Source: Faecalibacterium prausnitzii | GTDB taxonomy: Bacteria > Bacillota > Clostridia > Oscillospirales > Ruminococcaceae | Length of the DNA: 64,000 nt | Direction: 5' to 3' | Assembly (NCBI GenBank): GCA_004558805.1 | Contig: SFDE01000015.1 | Span: 6,127 to 70,126 of the forward strand | Shown: piece after piece, positions 42,343 through 51,206 of the stretch | How positions within the stretch are numbered: position 1 is the stretch's first letter | How the letters are laid out: each line of letters opens with the position of its first letter | The notes under the pieces: generated by a model | Told to the model about the DNA's origin: nothing | The model's database searches: none | The model's input: the letters and a program-made list of their open reading frames with translations, nothing else | Made by a program: the position numbers and the translations under genes

Positions 42343-43380
42343 TTACCAGTTAAACAGGCTCTCAAACCAGTTTTTAGTCTTTTCTGCCGCACCGGATACA
42401 CTGGATGCCGCCTGCTGTACTTCCTGGGTCAGCTTTTCTCCGGCGGTATCCTGCACCGACCAGTAGGTAGCGGTACTTGCCGCCCCGCCGGAAACCGTAA
42501 AGTCGCTGGCAAAGCACAGGCTCTCGCCCTTGGAATCAGTGACCATCACCATATAGGTGTAGACTCCCTCCGGCAGCTCCCCAAACCGGATCTGGCTGTC
42601 CAGCTCTTTAAAGGACCAACTGGTGCCGTTGACCTGCATTTCTGCACTCTGGACAGTCTGGTCCGCCTGGTCCATAATGGCGATCTGCACCCCCGTAAGG
42701 GTGGTACCGTTGGAGCTTGCTGCCGTGCCGGTAAGTCCCATACCGCTGCCGGTGCGGATGTTCACCGGGTAGCGCATCCCCTCCAGCCGCAGGTCATCGA
42801 TCTGTGCCACCGCCGAATTGTGGTCCGAGGTAACGTACCAGTAGCAGGAGGCACGGGACAAAGACACACTGGAGCTGGTCAGCGGGATGCGCCCGGAGGA
42901 AATGTTCCCCGCCGGGTCCGAGCAATAGAAAACACCATCGGTGTAGTCGGTCAACAGCACAGCGTGGGGCTGAGTGCGGTCGTACAACACGATACCCTCC
43001 GGATGCTCTGCCAAAAGCTGGATCAGCACCCCGGTCTTTGCCACCGTGCCGGAAGGCAGGGTGGCATAGCCCACCTGCATCTCCTTGTATGTAAAGCTGT
43101 GGGAAAGCCCGTTGGACCACGCCTTGGTCCGGACGCTGTTCTCGGTAACATCGGTCCAGTCGTTGAGACCATCCAGATACGCCCTGCGGCGCAGCATCAT
43201 GGCTGCGGAGGCAAGGGTGCAGGTACCGCCCCGGCTCTGCTTGAAATAGAAGCCTGCGTCAATGCTCAGGTCCACCGCAAACGCCGCCGGCAGACAGGTG
43301 AACAGCACCATCAGGGTGAGCAGAAAACTCAGCAGTCGTTTGCGGAAAAAGGTATGGGCGGTCTGCGCATCGGTGTTCAC
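42343..43380 (-). CDS. Secreted C39-like/papain-fold cysteine peptidase-like protein
   Basis: 345 residues from a GTG at 43380. Signal peptide (KRLLSFLLTLMVLFTCLPAAFA), then SRGGTCTLASAAMMLRRRA with a candidate nucleophilic Cys, and HAVLLTDYTDG with a candidate His and Asp, the order of C39-like peptidases; the C-terminal ~130 residues look like a beta-sandwich module (GVQIAIMDQADQTVQSAEMQVNG). AAGGAGG lies 11 bases before the GTG. The longer frame to 43485 is rejected because the promoter at 43434 lies inside it. Substrate unknown. Confidence 0.65.
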   Translation of the reverse strand: MNTDAQTAHTFFRKRLLSFLLTLMVLFTCLPAAFAVDLSIDAGFYFKQSRGGTCTLASAAMMLRRRAYLDGLNDWTDVTENSVRTKAWSNGLSHSFTYKEMQVGYATLPSGTVAKTGVLIQLLAEHPEGIVLYDRTQPHAVLLTDYTDGVFYCSDPAGNISSGRIPLTSSSVSLSRASCYWYVTSDHNSAVAQIDDLRLEGMRYPVNIRTGSGMGLTGTAASSNGTTLTGVQIAIMDQADQTVQSAEMQVNGTSWSFKELDSQIRFGELPEGVYTYMVMVTDSKGESLCFASDFTVSGGAASTATYWSVQDTAGEKLTQEVQQAASSVSGAAEKTKNWFESLFNW

Positions 43381-43433
43381 GGTTTGGTGTGCCTCCTTAC
43401 TGGAATATTTTTTCACGTCTTTACTTCGTAAAA

Positions 43434-43462
43434 AGTATACCAGCCTGTAACCAATTTGTAAA
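43434..43462 (-). promoter_or_regulatory. Promoter of the secreted cysteine peptidase-like gene
   Basis: Minus strand TTTACA (43457-43462), 17-base spacer, TATACT (43434-43439). It also decides the downstream GTG start. Confidence 0.7.
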
Positions 43463-43699
43463 CAAGCCAAGGCAATTTTTCTCAATATCTACACGTTCTC
43501 CCCTATCGCCTTGGTAACCGTGCACAATTCCGGCAGCGATATTCTACACATCTCACAAAAAGGCGGCAGTTTCCTTTTCTATTTTGCGTTTTTTCTCCTG
43601 CACCGGGGCAGGTTTCGCCCCGTTTTTAGGGCAATTTTTTCACATTTCTTCCCTTCCGGCAGGGTACAGAGTCTCTCCACGAAGGTTCCGCCGAATAAC

Positions 43700-43736
43700 A
43701 AAAAATCCAGCGATCTCTCTTCAGAGATCACTGGAT
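43700..43736 (-). terminator. Terminator after tRNA-Pro
   Basis: Minus strand ATCCAGTGATCTCT pairs with AGAGATCGCTGGAT and is followed by TTTTTGTTATT. Confidence 0.92.
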
Positions 43737-43741
43737 CAGAA

Positions 43742-43819
43742 TGGTCCGAGTGGCGAGAATCGAACTCACGGCCTCTTGAACCCCATTCAAGCGCGCTACC
43801 AAAACTGCGCTACACCCGG
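43742..43819 (-). tRNA. tRNA-Pro (GGG)
   Basis: 78 bases with CCA. Acceptor CCGGGTG/CACTCGG, anticodon stem CTTGA/TCAAG with loop ATGGGGT giving GGG. It begins 18 bases after the comF-like stop codon and shares its terminator, so it is likely co-transcribed with the efflux/SLH/ComF unit. Confidence 0.95.
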
Positions 43820-43837
43820 ATATCGACCGCCGCTTCC

Positions 43838-44572
43838 CTAGGGGTTTTCTTCCACCGTAGCCACTGCCACCGCAAAGACACTTTCTGCCCCGGCAGCAAG
43901 CAGCGCCTGGGTGCATGCCGCTGCAGTGGCACCTGTGGTGATCACATCGTCCACCAGCAGCACCCGCCTGCCTTCCACAAGGTCCGGGTCTGCAGCACGG
44001 AACGCTCCTGCCACGTTTGCCAGACGCTCTTCCAGCGGCAGCCCTGCCTGACGGCGTTTGGCGTGGACCCGGCAAAGCCCCTGAGGGTACAAAGGGATAT
44101 CCAGTGCCCGTTCCAAAGGCAATGCCAGCAGAGCGGGCACGTTGTAGCCTCGCTTGTTGCCGGAGGCAGGCACCGGCACGATGCAGTCGTAGCCCAGTTT
44201 TGCGGTCTGCACCAGCTGAGGCTGAGGCTCTGTGCCCCGCATCCGGATCTCGCTGCCAAAGACAAGCTCTGCCAGCAGGACCCCCAGTTCCACCGCCGTC
44301 CAGGGGGCACCCTGATACTTGGCACGGAGGATGCCGCGGCGCACGCAGCCCTCGTACCGGAAGGGTGCCGCAGCACCGATAAGCTCTCCCAGATAGTGCT
44401 GGGACGCATCCAGCCGGATGCCCGGTTTCCGGCGCAGGGCACCCACCTCTCCGGCGCAGTCCGGGCACCGGGGCACGCTGCCCAGCACCCGGTTGCAGAA
44501 GGGGCAGCGCCGGGGGTAAAGCAATCCCCTTGCCTGCCGCAGCGCCCAGCGAGGGGTGCTGTAGTAGTGCAT
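43838..44572 (-). CDS. ComF-family phosphoribosyltransferase-like protein
   Basis: 244 residues. N-terminal zinc finger (CPFCNRVLGSVPRCPDC) and a C-terminal PRTase domain with the PRPP loop VLLVDDVITTGATAAACTQALL; PVPASGNKRGYNV and QAGLPLEERLANVAGAF are also family blocks. ComF is needed for DNA uptake in competent Bacillus; here no other competence genes are near. The start overlaps the SLH gene stop by one base (TGATG). Confidence 0.9.
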   Translation of the reverse strand: MHYYSTPRWALRQARGLLYPRRCPFCNRVLGSVPRCPDCAGEVGALRRKPGIRLDASQHYLGELIGAAAPFRYEGCVRRGILRAKYQGAPWTAVELGVLLAELVFGSEIRMRGTEPQPQLVQTAKLGYDCIVPVPASGNKRGYNVPALLALPLERALDIPLYPQGLCRVHAKRRQAGLPLEERLANVAGAFRAADPDLVEGRRVLLVDDVITTGATAAACTQALLAAGAESVFAVAVATVEENP

Positions 44573-46728
44573 CAGTCTTTCTTGACCGCCACGATGACCC
44601 GGACCCGCTTGCCTGCAGCGCAGCCAAAGTTATCGTACCAGCCGGTGAGATAGTAGCCCTCGGAGTTCACCTCCGACAGCTTGGTGGCATAATACTGCCC
44701 CTTGTACCACAGGTAGACCTGTGCGTTATCCGCCACCTCGTAGCGGGTGGAGCCGGACAGCACCGAGGCAGCGCCTACCTTGTCGATCTTTACGGGCATC
44801 AGCTGCACCATCGCCTTTACGGAGCCGTTTACCTCCTGCCGCACCGCAAGACCGCCTGCGATCACCGGGTACTTGATGGAGGTGGAGTAGCTGGTGGGAG
44901 AGCCGTTGACGTAACAGATGTAGGTGGCGCCGCCGCCCACAAAGTTCAGGATGGTACGGAAAGGCTCACCGGTGATCTGTGCCACCTGCCGGAAGCCCAG
45001 ACTCAGCAGGGAGCCGGTGCTGCTGGTGAGCTTGTTCCACACGGTGGTAAGGATATCGCCGTTGATGACGCCCCACAGGATCTCGCTGGTGGTGGGGACC
45101 AGAATGCTGCGCAGCTCGCTGGCAGCGGTGGTGCTGGTGGTATCTCCGGAGGAAGAGTCCCCGGAACCGGAGGAATCCCCGGAGCCGGAGGACCCACCGG
45201 AGGAGGACCCACCGGAAGAGGACCCACCGGAAGAGGTAGACTTGTTGGGCAGGTTTGCTGCCAGATTCTTGATATCGTCCAGTACTCCGTAGCTCCACAG
45301 ATCGCCGGTGACGTCATTGAGGATCAGCCGGTCGATCTCCCCTGCCTCATTCTGGGTATAGTAGCGGACATTCAGCGCTGTCAGCTTTGTCCCCGATAGG
45401 CGGCTGGGACGAACCGTCCCAGCCACACCCTCCGATGTTGTATCCAGTATCTGTACATCGTCTGCCAGCGCATAGTCTCCCAGCCGGGTGCCATCCTCGC
45501 TGAAGGTGCCGCTGACGCTTTTGACCGTGATCGCATGGACGTTTTCCCCTTCCGGGGTCACGTCGATCTCCACCAGCCAGCCGGCGGGATAGTTCAGGCT
45601 TTTGTCCACGTTCACCGTGCGGGTGATGCCATCGGTGCACAGCACCGACACCTTTTGCAGCACATCCGCCCCGTTGTCCTCAACGAGAGACCTGGATGAG
45701 GACTGCACCACCCCGTAGAACACGCTGTCTGCCTCTTCGCCGGTGACGATATCCGCCACTTCATTGTCCATGCCCAGCAGCAGGGTGACTACCTCGCCTA
45801 CGCCGCCGCCGTTGAGAGAGGAGACCTTGGAGGCAACGGCAGAGCTGCCCAGCTGGTAGCTGCTGCCTGCCACGGTCACCGCCGTGGGAGCGCTGGCACT
45901 GGGGGAAACTGCGGTGATGCGTCCTGCAGCACGGCGGGTGTAGATCCATACGGTCTGCAGGCTCTCGCTGTAATAGTACACATCGTATTTGTTCAGTTCC
46001 CCGGAAGAGGAGACTTTATCGTTGCGGTAGACATTGACCGGGGCAAAGGGCAGCTGGGTGCCCTCCTGTGCCACAAAGGGTCCCTTCAGGCTGCTGAGGA
46101 GGACAGTGGAGGTATCCACCTGCCCGTTTGCCACCGTAAAGCCCAGTGTGGAGCCGTAGGCACCGCCGCCGGCGGTGTTGGCAGTGAGGGCGTTGTACAG
46201 CAGCAGAGCGCAGTCCTCGTAAGTCATGGTCTCGCCCTGTTTCCGGGTCAGCTGGTTCCGCAGACCGATCTCCTGTGCCTTATTCAGCTGTGCCGCCGGG
46301 AAAGCGCCGGTAAGCTCGGTCATCTTATAACCCAGCATCTTCAGCACCGCCGTGGCTGCTTCTTCCAGAGTGACAGGGTTATTCGGCTGGAAGGAGCCGT
46401 TGGTGTAGCCGTTCATCCAGCCATTCTGCACCGCAATGCGGATGTAGGGTGCATAGGGCGAGGTGGAGGGCACATCGGTAAACAGGGTGCCCACAGTGCC
46501 CTGTGCCAGAGCACTTTCCCGGTAGGCAGAAAAGCCCACCAGCATCCGGGCAAAGGCGCCCCGGGTGACCACTGCTTCCAGACTGCCTGTCTGCCCGGGG
46601 TCCATTGCCCCCAGAGTGATGGCCGTCTGGACTGCCGTGTTATTGATGCCGGCTGCCGATGCCGGCACTGCCAGCATGGACACCACCATGGTCACGGCAA
46701 GGAAAAATGCGAGAAGACGTTTTTTCAT
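44572..46728 (-). CDS. S-layer-homology domain secreted protein
   Basis: 718 residues. Signal peptide (KKRLLAFFLAVTMVVSMLAVPASA), an N-terminal SLH region of about 180 residues (TDVPSTSPYAPYIRIAVQNGWMNGYTNGSFQPNNPVTLEEAATAVLKMLG), a large region of unknown fold, and a low-complexity Gly/Ser/Asp linker (about 500-535) before the C-terminal domain. SLH repeats bind cell-wall polymers, so the protein should be wall-attached. It lies 72 bases after an ABC permease gene in the same direction; a functional link to that transporter is inferred only. Confidence 0.85.
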   Translation of the reverse strand: MKKRLLAFFLAVTMVVSMLAVPASAAGINNTAVQTAITLGAMDPGQTGSLEAVVTRGAFARMLVGFSAYRESALAQGTVGTLFTDVPSTSPYAPYIRIAVQNGWMNGYTNGSFQPNNPVTLEEAATAVLKMLGYKMTELTGAFPAAQLNKAQEIGLRNQLTRKQGETMTYEDCALLLYNALTANTAGGGAYGSTLGFTVANGQVDTSTVLLSSLKGPFVAQEGTQLPFAPVNVYRNDKVSSSGELNKYDVYYYSESLQTVWIYTRRAAGRITAVSPSASAPTAVTVAGSSYQLGSSAVASKVSSLNGGGVGEVVTLLLGMDNEVADIVTGEEADSVFYGVVQSSSRSLVEDNGADVLQKVSVLCTDGITRTVNVDKSLNYPAGWLVEIDVTPEGENVHAITVKSVSGTFSEDGTRLGDYALADDVQILDTTSEGVAGTVRPSRLSGTKLTALNVRYYTQNEAGEIDRLILNDVTGDLWSYGVLDDIKNLAANLPNKSTSSGGSSSGGSSSGGSSGSGDSSGSGDSSSGDTTSTTAASELRSILVPTTSEILWGVINGDILTTVWNKLTSSTGSLLSLGFRQVAQITGEPFRTILNFVGGGATYICYVNGSPTSYSTSIKYPVIAGGLAVRQEVNGSVKAMVQLMPVKIDKVGAASVLSGSTRYEVADNAQVYLWYKGQYYATKLSEVNSEGYYLTGWYDNFGCAAGKRVRVIVAVKKD

Positions 46729-46800
46729 ACAGAACAGAACCTCCTTGATCCCTGATTCCCCAAGGGGAAGCGATGCCGCCGTGGCACCGAGAGGGTTATT

Positions 46801-48009
46801 TTAATCGTACCGCAGAGCCTCGATGGGGTTCAGCCGCGCCGCCCGTCTTGCGGGCAGATAGCCAAACAGCACGCCGATGCCTGCCGAAATACCAAATGCC
46901 ACCACGATGGAGTTCAGTGAGGGGCTTACGGTAATATTGGTGCCCTCGGTAAACATGGGCAGCACCCGGTTTGCCGCCATGCTGACAGCATAGCCCAGAG
47001 CAATGCCCAGTGCGCCGCCCAGCGCCGAGGTAGTGGCAGCTTCCACCACGAACTGCGCCAGAATGGTGCGTTCCTTTGCACCCAGCGCCTTGCGGATACC
47101 GATCTCCCGGGTCCGCTCGGTCACCGACACCAGCATAATGTTCATGATGCCGATGCCGCCCACCAGCAGGGAAATACTGGCAATACCGGTGAGGATCACG
47201 ATGACCATGTTGATCATCTTGTTCATCTCTTCCAGCCACTCGCTGGCGCTGTAGATGTAATAGCCGTTCTCGGACCGCAGCAGCTGCTGCAGCTGGCTTT
47301 CCAGCAGGCTTTTTGCCTCGTTGGCACGGCTCTCGTCCCGCATCACCACGTTGAAGCTGCCGGGAGAGCTGAGTCTGGACAGCCGCATGGCGGTGGTGTA
47401 GGGCAGGTAGACGCAGTCGTCATCGGAACCCTGCTGCATCTCGGTGTTGCTGACCTTGGGAGCAAGAACTCCCACGATCCGGAACTTGTCGGTGCCGATC
47501 TTTAAGGTCTGCCCCAGCCCGTTGCCGCCAAAGGCGACCCGGTTCAGGTAGTCACCGATGATGCAGACCTGCTTGTTGTCCTCAATGTCCATGTACTGCA
47601 GCCCGCGCCCCTGCGCCAGCTGATAGTTTTTTATCGTCTCGGTGTAGTTTTCGTCCACGCCGTAGATGGTGCTCCAGCGGAAAGTGGCAGTGCCGATCTT
47701 CAGGGTACCCATGCTGCTGAAATCGATCTGGGGGGACACGGTGGCGTAGAGATCCGGGTTTTGGTCCACGATCTCGTACATATCCTCTTCCGAGACATTG
47801 CGGTTGCCTTCCCCCCATACCTGCACCGACAGGGTGTTGGTGCCCAGAGCAGAAAAGCTGTCCCGCATGCTTTTGGTCATGCCGTTGCCCAGACCCACAA
47901 TGACGATGACTGCCATAACGCCGATGATGATACCCAGCATGGTCAGAAAGGTGCGCAGCTTATTGCTCCACACATTCTGGATCGCCTGCCGGAAGGTTTC
48001 AAAGATCAT
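46801..48009 (-). CDS. MacB-type ABC permease
   Basis: 402 residues. One N-terminal membrane segment, a large extracytoplasmic MacB-type core (about 45-275) and three C-terminal membrane segments; GIMNIMLVSVTERTREIGIRKALGAK and FGYLPARRAARLNPIEALRYD are diagnostic. Works as a mechanotransmission transporter for peptides or toxic compounds. Overlaps the ATPase gene by four bases. Confidence 0.92.
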   Translation of the reverse strand: MIFETFRQAIQNVWSNKLRTFLTMLGIIIGVMAVIVIVGLGNGMTKSMRDSFSALGTNTLSVQVWGEGNRNVSEEDMYEIVDQNPDLYATVSPQIDFSSMGTLKIGTATFRWSTIYGVDENYTETIKNYQLAQGRGLQYMDIEDNKQVCIIGDYLNRVAFGGNGLGQTLKIGTDKFRIVGVLAPKVSNTEMQQGSDDDCVYLPYTTAMRLSRLSSPGSFNVVMRDESRANEAKSLLESQLQQLLRSENGYYIYSASEWLEEMNKMINMVIVILTGIASISLLVGGIGIMNIMLVSVTERTREIGIRKALGAKERTILAQFVVEAATTSALGGALGIALGYAVSMAANRVLPMFTEGTNITVSPSLNSIVVAFGISAGIGVLFGYLPARRAARLNPIEALRYD

Positions 48010-48755
48010 GCCTGTTCCTCCTTTTCCGGCGTTTCGGGCTGCATGGTGGGCTGCACCATCGCCTCCGGTGCACGGGAATCCCCGTCATAGACCACCCTGC
48101 CGTCCTCCAGACGGATGATGCGGTCTGCCTGCACCGCAATGGAGTTGTCATGGGTGATGAGCACCACCGTGTGCCCCTGTTTGTGGAGCTGCTGCAGCAT
48201 CCCCAGCACCTCTCTGCCGGTGTGGGAGTCCAGTGCGCCGGTGGGTTCGTCTGCCAGGATCACCGGCGGGTTCCGCACCAGTGCCCGGGCAATGGACACA
48301 CGCTGCTGCTGACCGCCGGACAACTGGTTGGGACGGTTTTTCAGCTTGTCCCCCAGCCCCACCTGTTCCAGCACTTCCTTTGCACGGACGTGACGGTCGG
48401 CACGGGAGATGCCTGCGTACACCAGCGGCACCTCCACGTTTTCCATCAGATTCAGCCGGGGCAGAAGGTTGTACTGCTGAAAAATAAATCCCAGCATCTC
48501 GTTGCGGATGGAGGCAAGCTCGTTGCGGTTCATCTTGCCCACATCCCTGCCGTTGAGGCGGTAGGTGCCATAGGTGGGTACGTCCAGACAGCCGATGATG
48601 TTCATACAGGTGGACTTGCCGGAACCGGACTGTCCCACGATCGCCACAAACTCGCCTTTGTCTATTTGCATGGTGATGTGGTCTGCAGCCTTTACCGTGG
48701 TGTCACCCATCTGGTAATACTTGCACACCTCATCAAACTCGATCAGAGCGCTCAT
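48006..48755 (-). CDS. MacB/LolD-type ABC ATPase
   Basis: 249 residues. Walker A GQSGSGKST, signature LSGGQQQR, Walker B VILADEPTGALD. It drives the permease encoded next. A C-terminal tail of about 25 residues rich in Glu, Gln and Pro is beyond the usual domain end. Confidence 0.94.
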   Translation of the reverse strand: MSALIEFDEVCKYYQMGDTTVKAADHITMQIDKGEFVAIVGQSGSGKSTCMNIIGCLDVPTYGTYRLNGRDVGKMNRNELASIRNEMLGFIFQQYNLLPRLNLMENVEVPLVYAGISRADRHVRAKEVLEQVGLGDKLKNRPNQLSGGQQQRVSIARALVRNPPVILADEPTGALDSHTGREVLGMLQQLHKQGHTVVLITHDNSIAVQADRIIRLEDGRVVYDGDSRAPEAMVQPTMQPETPEKEEQA

Positions 48756-48769
48756 TCCTTCCTCCTGTG

Positions 48770-50560
48770 TCAGCCTGCCGCACCTTCCAGTTCTCCTACT
48801 TCCGCCTCAGCCTCATCGACTGCCCCGGAGAGCTCCTCTCCGCCTTCCTCCGGCAGAGTCTCTTCCGGCTCTGCTGCGGCGACGGTATCCCCATTGCCTG
48901 CGTCGGACACCACCACAGCGGAACCGCTGCCTACATAAGCGGAACCGTCATCGTAGTAGCTGTCGCTGACCACCGAGCTGGGATCGTATGCCACCACATC
49001 ACTTTCGCTGAGTCCGCTGACGATCTGGGTGTAGTTGTCATCGCTGACACCGGTCTTGACCTGCACGTAGACGTAGCCCTCCGGTGCGATCATGGTGGTG
49101 TCTGCCATGGCAGCGCTGGGCGAGGACTTGCTCACCAGTACATAACCGCCCCGCACCACGGCGGCGTTGGGCACCGCAAGGGCGTTCTTTGCCTGTGCCA
49201 CCACGATCTCTGCGTTGGCATTCATGCCCGGGCGCAGACCCTCGGTGTTGTCGATGCGCACCGTCACCGGGTAGGTAGTGGTGCCGCCGTTGACGTTGCC
49301 CTTCATGGACACGCGGGTCACCACGCCCTCATAGGTCTTGTCCGGCACAGCGTCTGCAGTCACCTGCACGCTCTGCCCCACCGACAGGCTGCTGACCTGC
49401 AGCTCGTCCACATTGATGGTCATTTCCAGATAGCTCAGATCATAGATGGTACACAGGTCGCTGCCTGCGCTGAGAGCGTCTCCCACCTTGGCGGACTTTT
49501 CAATGATGGTGCCGCTGATGGGAGAAGTGATGGTGTAGTTGTTCATGGTATCCTGCATATTCTCCATAGACAGCTCCGCACCCCGCAGAGTCTCAGAGGC
49601 AGACTGGATCACTTCGGTCAGGTCCTCACCGCTGAGCTGGATCAGGATATCATCCTTGTTGACAGTACTGCCCTCCTGCACATTGATCGCTGTTACGGTA
49701 CCGGCAGAAAGGGCAGTAAGGGTCCGCTCTGCCTGATACTGGAAGGTCGCTGCGCCGATGGAGTTGACCCCGTTGATGGTGGCGGTCGCCGCCTGTGCGG
49801 TAGTAAGACCACCGGCGTTCTTCACCGAGATGGTGACGGTGCGGGTCAGCAGGTTGCCGGTGCTCAGGGCATCGGTGCCGGTGACGGCGGTGACAGTGCC
49901 GGTAAGGACCTCAAAGGTGCCGTCCAGAGTAACCTGTGCGCTCTGCCCTACCGAGAAGGCAGCGGCGTCTGCTGCCGGGAATTCCACCACAAGCAGCATC
50001 CTGGAGCTGTCCCGGATGACTGCCACTTCCTGCCCGCTGGTGACTTCGTCGCCCTTTGCCACCTTCAGACTGCTGACGGTGCCTGCCACCTCGGCACGGA
50101 CATACTGCCGGTCTACGGTCTTGTCGTAGTTCCGCTGTGCCTGCTGCAGGGTGATCGCCGCCTGCTCCACTTTAGTGGAGGCATCGGAAGAGTCCACGGT
50201 GTACAGCACCGTGCCTTCCTCCACCACGTCACCTTCTTCAATGCTGCCGGTAAGGATCTTGCCGCTTACCAGAGACTTGACACTGTAGGTGTTGGCGGGG
50301 TTCAGGGTGCCCGTGCCGCTCATGGTGTTGGAAATGTCCATCTTCTGGGGAGTGGTCTCCACATAACTGGTGTCCGCATTCACCGTCTGGTCCTTGGGAC
50401 GTACCAGCCACCAGCCGCCTGCCAGAACCACGCAGAGCACCGGCACCAGCCATTTCCAGTTCTTTTTTACGAATGCCGCCGGCTTGCCTCCTTTGGGTGC
50501 GGCAGACGCCGCACCCTCCTGCCGGGGAGCTTTGTCTTCCCTGTTCTTTTTCCAGATCAT
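48770..50560 (-). CDS. MacA/HlyD-type membrane-fusion (adaptor) protein
   Basis: 596 residues, long for the family. A cytoplasmic tail, one membrane anchor (about 35-55), a barrel-sandwich/lipoyl part split by a coiled-coil hairpin (VEQAAITLQQAQRNYDKTV ... VIQSASETLRGAELSMENMQDTMNNY), beta-barrel repeats and an acidic Glu/Ala-rich C-terminal tail. Two extra lipoyl-like segments in the first half explain the length. First gene of the operon; together with the ATPase and permease it forms a MacAB-like export system adapted to a single-membrane cell. Confidence 0.88.
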   Translation of the reverse strand: MIWKKNREDKAPRQEGAASAAPKGGKPAAFVKKNWKWLVPVLCVVLAGGWWLVRPKDQTVNADTSYVETTPQKMDISNTMSGTGTLNPANTYSVKSLVSGKILTGSIEEGDVVEEGTVLYTVDSSDASTKVEQAAITLQQAQRNYDKTVDRQYVRAEVAGTVSSLKVAKGDEVTSGQEVAVIRDSSRMLLVVEFPAADAAAFSVGQSAQVTLDGTFEVLTGTVTAVTGTDALSTGNLLTRTVTISVKNAGGLTTAQAATATINGVNSIGAATFQYQAERTLTALSAGTVTAINVQEGSTVNKDDILIQLSGEDLTEVIQSASETLRGAELSMENMQDTMNNYTITSPISGTIIEKSAKVGDALSAGSDLCTIYDLSYLEMTINVDELQVSSLSVGQSVQVTADAVPDKTYEGVVTRVSMKGNVNGGTTTYPVTVRIDNTEGLRPGMNANAEIVVAQAKNALAVPNAAVVRGGYVLVSKSSPSAAMADTTMIAPEGYVYVQVKTGVSDDNYTQIVSGLSESDVVAYDPSSVVSDSYYDDGSAYVGSGSAVVVSDAGNGDTVAAAEPEETLPEEGGEELSGAVDEAEAEVGELEGAAG

Positions 50561-50631
50561 GCTTGCAGTTTCCTCCTAGGTTCATTCTATGACAGGGTCC
50601 CGGCAAGGACCCATCAAAGTCTCGTAGTTGT

Positions 50632-50660
50632 AGTGTAACGCATTTCCCCCGGTTGCACAA
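50632..50660 (-). promoter_or_regulatory. Promoter of the efflux/SLH/comF/tRNA-Pro unit
   Basis: Minus strand TTGTGC (50655-50660), 17-base spacer, TACACT (50632-50637). Confidence 0.65.
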
Positions 50661-50742
50661 GCGTCCAAATTTTATTTCCCGTGATTTTACGGCATCTTTC
50701 ATCAAACTTTCGCACTGTACTCCCCAAAAGCACCCCCAAATG

Positions 50743-50779
50743 CAAAAAGGACCGCTGCACAGAGGATGTGCAACGGTCC
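50743..50779 (-). terminator. Terminator of the flavin-reductase unit
   Basis: Minus strand GGACCGTTGCAC pairs with GTGCAGCGGTCC, followed by TTTTTGCATTT. The arm core also occurs in the terminator at 400-440. Confidence 0.9.
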
Positions 50780-50804
50780 TTTGGAGCCTTATTCCGGTGT
50801 CCGG

Positions 50805-51206
50805 TCAGGAAGCGTCGCTTGCTGACTGCACCTCCACGTATACCCCTGCGGGCACACATGCCGCCCATGCTCCCTCCTGGGACAGCCAGCCGAATTGCTC
50901 GCACACATGGTCCGGGCACAGGCTGTCCCGAAAGGAAATGGCGCCGTCCTTTACCTGCAGGTGGACGACGTAGTCCCCCACCTCGTAAAGGTAATCGTGG
51001 TCCTGCTCCAGCGGCAGGGTCTCGGTGATGCCATCACCAAAATCCACCACGGCTTCCAGCCGGGTGCCGCTGCCCTTCTGCCGGGTGCCCAGTACCAGCA
51101 GCAGTACTGCCGCCGCCCCAAGCACCAACAGGGCAAACAGAGCATTTTTCTGCCACGGCTTCCAGCCTGTTCTGCTGTCTGCCTGCGGCTTCTGATTCAT
51201 GCTCAT
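50805..51206 (-). CDS. NusG domain II-containing membrane-anchored protein
   Basis: 133 residues. A single hydrophobic segment (about 21-42) and an extracytoplasmic domain with the typical SLCPDHVCEQFGWLSQEGAWAACVPAGVYVEV pattern, including three conserved cysteines. Such proteins often sit beside FMN-dependent, membrane-associated redox genes (ApbE, Rnf). Here it overlaps the flavin reductase gene by four bases, so the two are coupled. Function unknown. Confidence 0.85.
   Translation of the reverse strand: MSMNQKPQADSRTGWKPWQKNALFALLVLGAAAVLLLVLGTRQKGSGTRLEAVVDFGDGITETLPLEQDHDYLYEVGDYVVHLQVKDGAISFRDSLCPDHVCEQFGWLSQEGAWAACVPAGVYVEVQSASDAS

Noticed and set aside
43381..43485. Longer N-terminus (TTG at 43485) for the secreted cysteine peptidase-like protein
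   Set aside because: A good promoter lies inside this stretch, and the downstream GTG has a ribosome site and leaves a normal signal peptide.
45100..45245. Short tandem repeats in the SLH gene read as a non-coding repeat
   Set aside because: They encode the Gly/Ser/Asp linker in frame and need no separate annotation.
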